Below are positions 34,979 to 37,683 of a stretch of DNA of 37,683 nucleotides, piece by piece. The position numbers and the translations under genes were made by a program. The first letter of the stretch is position 1; the number at the start of each line of letters is the position of its first letter. Below the pieces are notes generated by a model. It was given only the letters and a program-made list of their open reading frames with translations. It made no database searches and was not told the DNA's origin. The DNA lies in contig JANXYO010000137.1 in the NCBI GenBank assembly GCA_025356015.1, positions 1 through 37,683 on the forward strand, read 5' to 3'. This DNA is from Spirochaetaceae bacterium. Its GTDB lineage: Bacteria; Spirochaetota; Spirochaetia; Treponematales; Rectinemataceae.

Positions 34979-35779
34979 ATGCGAGTCCATTTCCTCGGCT
35001 CGGGCACGAGCTTCGGCGTGCCCGTGATCGGCTGCTCGTGCAGGACCTGCGTCTCGACCGATCCGCGCGATGCGCGATACCGTTCCTCGGTCCTCGTCGA
35101 AGCCGAGGGTGCGACGGTGCTCGTCGACGCGGGCCCCGAATTCAGGCTCCAGGCGAGGCGGGTCGGCCTCGGCCAGAAAGGGCGCCTGGAGCGCCTCGAC
35201 GCCCTCCTTCTCACCCACTCCCATGCCGACCACGTCGCGGGCCTTGACGACGTCCGCCCCCTCACCAACGACAGGATCCTCCCCGTCTACGGCAACGCCG
35301 AGGCCATCGAGGAAACCCGCTCCCGCTTCGAGTACGTCTTCAGACAGACCCAGGTGGGGGGCGGCAAGCCCCGCATCGAGCTCTTTCTCGCCTCGGGAGC
35401 GCTCGACATCGGGGCCCTGAGGATCATCCCCCTGCCCCTGCTCCACGGCGCTCTGCCCATCCTGGGCTGGAGATTCGGGCGCTTCGCCTACATCACCGAC
35501 TGCTCGGCCATCCCCGAGCCCAGCCTTGCGCTCCTGCGCGGCGTCGAGGTCCTCACGATCAACGGCCTGCGCTGGAGGCCGCACGCCACCCACTTCAGCG
35601 TCGACCAGGGCATCGAGGCGGCCAGGCTCGTGGGGGCAAGGGAGACCTGGCTGACCCACATCGCCCATGACGCCACCCACGAGGAGCTCGAGGAGCATTG
35701 CGCGAAATATGGCGCCGATGTCGGCGCCCGTCCGGCCTGGGACGGCCTGGTGATCGAGATCGGCTCCGATGTCGGCTAG
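34979..35779 (+). CDS. MBL-fold metal-dependent hydrolase (PhnP-like)
   Basis: A 266-residue cytosolic metallo-beta-lactamase-fold protein. The active-site motif THSHADH (H80, H82, D84, H85) and further metal ligands H156 (LPLLHGALP), D174 (FAYITDCS) and H227 (LTHIAHD) are visible. A structural CxCxxC site at 19-24 (GCSCRTC) matches PhnP-type phosphodiesterases, as does PHATHFSVDQ. Known relatives hydrolyse cyclic phosphodiesters; the substrate here is unassigned. The gene starts 34 bp after the chemoreceptor, with a weak ribosome site, and its last 11 bases overlap the next gene. The operon continues through the DUF4129-type protein to moxR. Confidence 0.9.
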   Translation: MRVHFLGSGTSFGVPVIGCSCRTCVSTDPRDARYRSSVLVEAEGATVLVDAGPEFRLQARRVGLGQKGRLERLDALLLTHSHADHVAGLDDVRPLTNDRILPVYGNAEAIEETRSRFEYVFRQTQVGGGKPRIELFLASGALDIGALRIIPLPLLHGALPILGWRFGRFAYITDCSAIPEPSLALLRGVEVLTINGLRWRPHATHFSVDQGIEAARLVGARETWLTHIAHDATHEELEEHCAKYGADVGARPAWDGLVIEIGSDVG

Positions 35780-36707
35780 GTCGCGGCTTCGCAGGACCCT
35801 GCTTTCGGTGGCGGCCCTCGCCGCCCTCGGCCTCTGCGCCCTTGTCGTCTCGCCCCGGCCCCGGAGCGGCCCCTCCCCCTCCTCCGTGCTGGAACTCCTG
35901 CGCTCGGCCCTCGAGAGATCAAGGTGGATCGCCGAGCCCCTGTTCGGCCTCCTTGTCGGCGCCTCCCTCGCGAGCCTCGTGGCCCTCATCGTCCTCGGCA
36001 TGGTCCAGGGCAGGAAGGGCGGTGCGAGACAGGGCCGGAAGCGCAACGCCCAGATCGTCGTCATGGCCCTCGTCATCCTGGCCGCCTGGTACATCGCGCA
36101 GAACAGGCGGACCGAGCAGGCCCCCCCTCCCGGCCTTACTCCCCCAGCTCCCGCGGCAGCGGCCGCCGATGCCCCACAGGCGGCCGCCGGGCCTCGCTCC
36201 GCTCTCGAGCCCCGGGCCACTCTGCCACCCGCCTTCCTCTTCCCCGCGGCCTTGGCCCTCGGGGCGGCCCTCTGCCTCGCCTTCGTCGCCGCGATCGCCT
36301 TGAGCGACCGAGGCGCGCCTCCCGCCTCCACCGAGAGCGAGCTCGCCGCCGCGGTCACCGCGATCAGGCGGCGCCTCGAGCTCGGCGACGAGATCAGGGA
36401 TGCGATCGTCGCCTGCTACGCCGAGATGTGCGCCCTCTTCCAGGGAGCGAGCGACAGGGCGGCCAGCCTCACCGCAAGGGAGTTCGCCGCCCTCCTCGCC
36501 GACGAGGGCGCCACCGAGGGCGAGATCGCGGCCCTCACCGCGAGCTTCGAGAAGGCGCGCTATTCCAACGAGGCCTGCACCGAGGAGGACCGCGAACGCG
36601 CCCTCAATGCCCTCGCCTCGATCGAGGAGAGGCACGCGGGGGATCCTGGCAGGACAGGAGAGGCCGGCAAGGCCACAGGGGGCGAGGGCGCCGGGGGCCG
36701 CGCATGA
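35769..36707 (+). CDS. Membrane protein with a C-terminal DUF4129-type domain
   Basis: A 312-residue protein with an N-terminal hydrophobic segment (about 10-28), further likely helices at 54-78, 94-110 and 150-177, and a Pro/Ala-rich linker at 115-145. The C-terminal 100 residues match the DUF4129 pattern found beside MoxR/DUF58/transglutaminase genes: IVACYAEMCALFQGASDRAA, LTAREFAALLADEGA and FEKARYSNEACTEEDRERAL. It overlaps the MBL gene by 11 bases and the next gene by four (ATGA). DUF4129 proteins are of unknown biochemical function; the MoxR context suggests a role in assembling or activating a membrane complex. Confidence 0.8.
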   Translation: MSARSRLRRTLLSVAALAALGLCALVVSPRPRSGPSPSSVLELLRSALERSRWIAEPLFGLLVGASLASLVALIVLGMVQGRKGGARQGRKRNAQIVVMALVILAAWYIAQNRRTEQAPPPGLTPPAPAAAAADAPQAAAGPRSALEPRATLPPAFLFPAALALGAALCLAFVAAIALSDRGAPPASTESELAAAVTAIRRRLELGDEIRDAIVACYAEMCALFQGASDRAASLTAREFAALLADEGATEGEIAALTASFEKARYSNEACTEEDRERALNALASIEERHAGDPGRTGEAGKATGGEGAGGRA

Positions 36708-37192
36708 GCTCCTGGTCTGACTTCCTCCCCGCGGCCGGCCGCCTCATTGCCGCCCTGTGGATCCTCGGCGCTACCCTCGTCCTCCTCCTGCGTCAGCACC
36801 ACGGACGCCCACGCCGGCGCACCGTGAGACTCAAGGGCGGCCCCGCCCGCGAGGGTCCCAAGAGCCTGGCCCGCCTCCTCGAGGACTCGGTCACGAGCGC
36901 CTTTGGCCGCGACAGGGTCGCCGAGAGGCTGCGCGGCCTCGGCCGCGACCTGGTCGCCCTCGAGCGGGGCCAGGACGACGCGGGCGCGAGGGCCGCCATC
37001 AAGGCGGGGGACTGGGAAGCCGGCCAGGGCCTCGTCGCCTACCTCGAACGCGACTGGATCAGCGGGCCAAGGCGGAGGCGCCTGTGGCCTTCCTCGGTTC
37101 CCGAGAGCCATCCCGAATTCCTGGGCCAGACCGAGACAGCACTAAGAGAGCTCGAGGCCCTGCGCTTCGCGGAAAAAGGAGACAAGCGATGA
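36704..37192 (+). CDS. Small membrane-anchored protein in the MoxR operon
   Basis: A 162-residue protein with an N-terminal membrane helix (about 8-28, AGRLIAALWILGATLVLLLR), a basic stretch and a helical domain rich in Arg, Glu and Leu. No family was recognised. It starts inside the stop of the DUF4129-type gene (ATGA) and ends inside the start of moxR (ATGA), so the three are translationally coupled. The same frame is open far upstream, but that part is a shadow of the DUF4129-type gene. The name of the function is left open. Confidence 0.75.
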   Translation: MSSWSDFLPAAGRLIAALWILGATLVLLLRQHHGRPRRRTVRLKGGPAREGPKSLARLLEDSVTSAFGRDRVAERLRGLGRDLVALERGQDDAGARAAIKAGDWEAGQGLVAYLERDWISGPRRRRLWPSSVPESHPEFLGQTETALRELEALRFAEKGDKR

Positions 37193-37683
37193 ACCGCCAG
37201 AACGAAGGCCAGGATCCAGGCCGCCCCGGCCCGGCCGAGGCGAGGGCAAGCTGCAAGGCCATCCTCGACGAGCTCGAGCGCGCAGTCGTCGGCAAACGGC
37301 CCTTCCTCGAGCGCCTCCTTGCCGCGGCCATCGCGGGCGGCCACATCCTGATCGAGGACAACCCCGGCCTCGCGAAGACCCTGGCAGCGAGAAGCTTCGC
37401 CCGTGTGCTCGGCTGCGAGTTCAAGCGCATCCAGTTCACCCCCGACCTCCTGCCCGCCGACATCACCGGGGCCTATATCCTCGACAGGAAGGAGGGGGCA
37501 TTGAGGCTGCTCAAGGGCCCCGTCTTCGCCAACTTCGTCCTGGCCGACGAGATCAACAGGGCGCCCCCGAAGACCCAATCCGCACTCCTCGAGGCCATGG
37601 AGGAAAAGCAGGCCACCCTCGAGGGCTCCACCCTCGCCCTGCCCTCGCCCTTCATGGTCATCGCGACCCAGAACCCCATCGAG
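37189..37683 (+). CDS. MoxR family AAA+ ATPase, 5' part
   Basis: The first 165 residues of a MoxR ATPase, cut by the window edge. The Walker A region is EDNPGLAKT (about 56-64), and FTPDLLPADITGAYI and the Walker B/sensor stretch FVLADEINRAPPKTQSALLE follow, then EAMEEKQATLEG and the sensor-1 region VIATQNPIE. MoxR proteins act as chaperones that assemble metal-containing or membrane complexes, commonly with DUF58 and von Willebrand A-domain partners. Here they are expected downstream of the window. The ATG overlaps the previous stop, with AAAGGAG upstream. Confidence 0.93.
   Translation, partial: MNRQNEGQDPGRPGPAEARASCKAILDELERAVVGKRPFLERLLAAAIAGGHILIEDNPGLAKTLAARSFARVLGCEFKRIQFTPDLLPADITGAYILDRKEGALRLLKGPVFANFVLADEINRAPPKTQSALLEAMEEKQATLEGSTLALPSPFMVIATQNPIE

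Noticed and set aside
34925-36358. 477-codon minus-strand frame opposite the MBL and DUF4129-type genes
   Set aside because: Arg/Ala/Gly-rich antisense sequence; both plus-strand genes have clear family residues.

Overview
The window is GC-rich (roughly 70 % by eye), gene-dense bacterial DNA with 28 protein-coding genes, two of them cut by the window edges. It most likely comes from a high-GC member of the Spirochaetota. Pointers are a CheW and a large methyl-accepting chemotaxis protein, a two-domain cyclic-nucleotide-binding regulator of a kind familiar from treponemes, lipoproteins with relaxed lipoboxes, and a giant barrel/Ig-repeat/OmpA outer-membrane protein. The phylum assignment is an inference; there is no rRNA here to settle it. 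I see no tRNA, rRNA, CRISPR array, insertion sequence or prophage. Most long open frames opposite the genes are GC-driven shadows.

Region 1 (1-10.6 kb) is mainly housekeeping: an M32 carboxypeptidase (3' end missing) divergent from recG; a protein with a histone-H1-like basic tail; a tandem-domain methyltransferase; an EF-P-like protein lacking domain I, 14 bp downstream of cheW; a QueG-like double 4Fe-4S protein lacking the expected catalytic Asp; a double cNMP-binding regulator with a near-consensus promoter; a 404-bp GC-rich non-coding gap with nested inverted repeats; and glyA.

Region 2 (10.6-15.5 kb) is a tight minus-strand operon, cysS - ECF sigma factor - zinc anti-sigma factor - secreted protein - membrane-anchored TIG/transglutaminase-like protein. 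All the junctions after cysS are overlapping or nearly so. The transglutaminase fold keeps His and Asp but has Ser where the nucleophilic Cys is expected. It reads as a self-contained envelope-sensing module.

Region 3 (15.5-21.5 kb, plus strand) holds murB (possibly leaderless), a CPA2-type antiporter fused to two Usp-like domains and a C-terminal PTS EIIA-like domain, and a DUF350 membrane protein followed by a secreted Gly/Ser-rich protein and an unassigned soluble protein.

Region 4 (21.5-32.4 kb) is an envelope block: a 982-aa exported protein of unknown family, a lipoprotein, the 1381-aa barrel/FlgD-like-Ig/OmpA protein (closed by a strong terminator), an exported TIM-barrel-like protein and, divergent from it, an exported NlpC/P60-like cysteine-hydrolase candidate.

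Region 5 (32.5-37.7 kb, plus strand) holds a Cache/HAMP/MA chemoreceptor, then an operon of an MBL-fold hydrolase, a DUF4129-type membrane protein, a small membrane protein and the start of a MoxR AAA+ ATPase, joined by overlapping start and stop codons.
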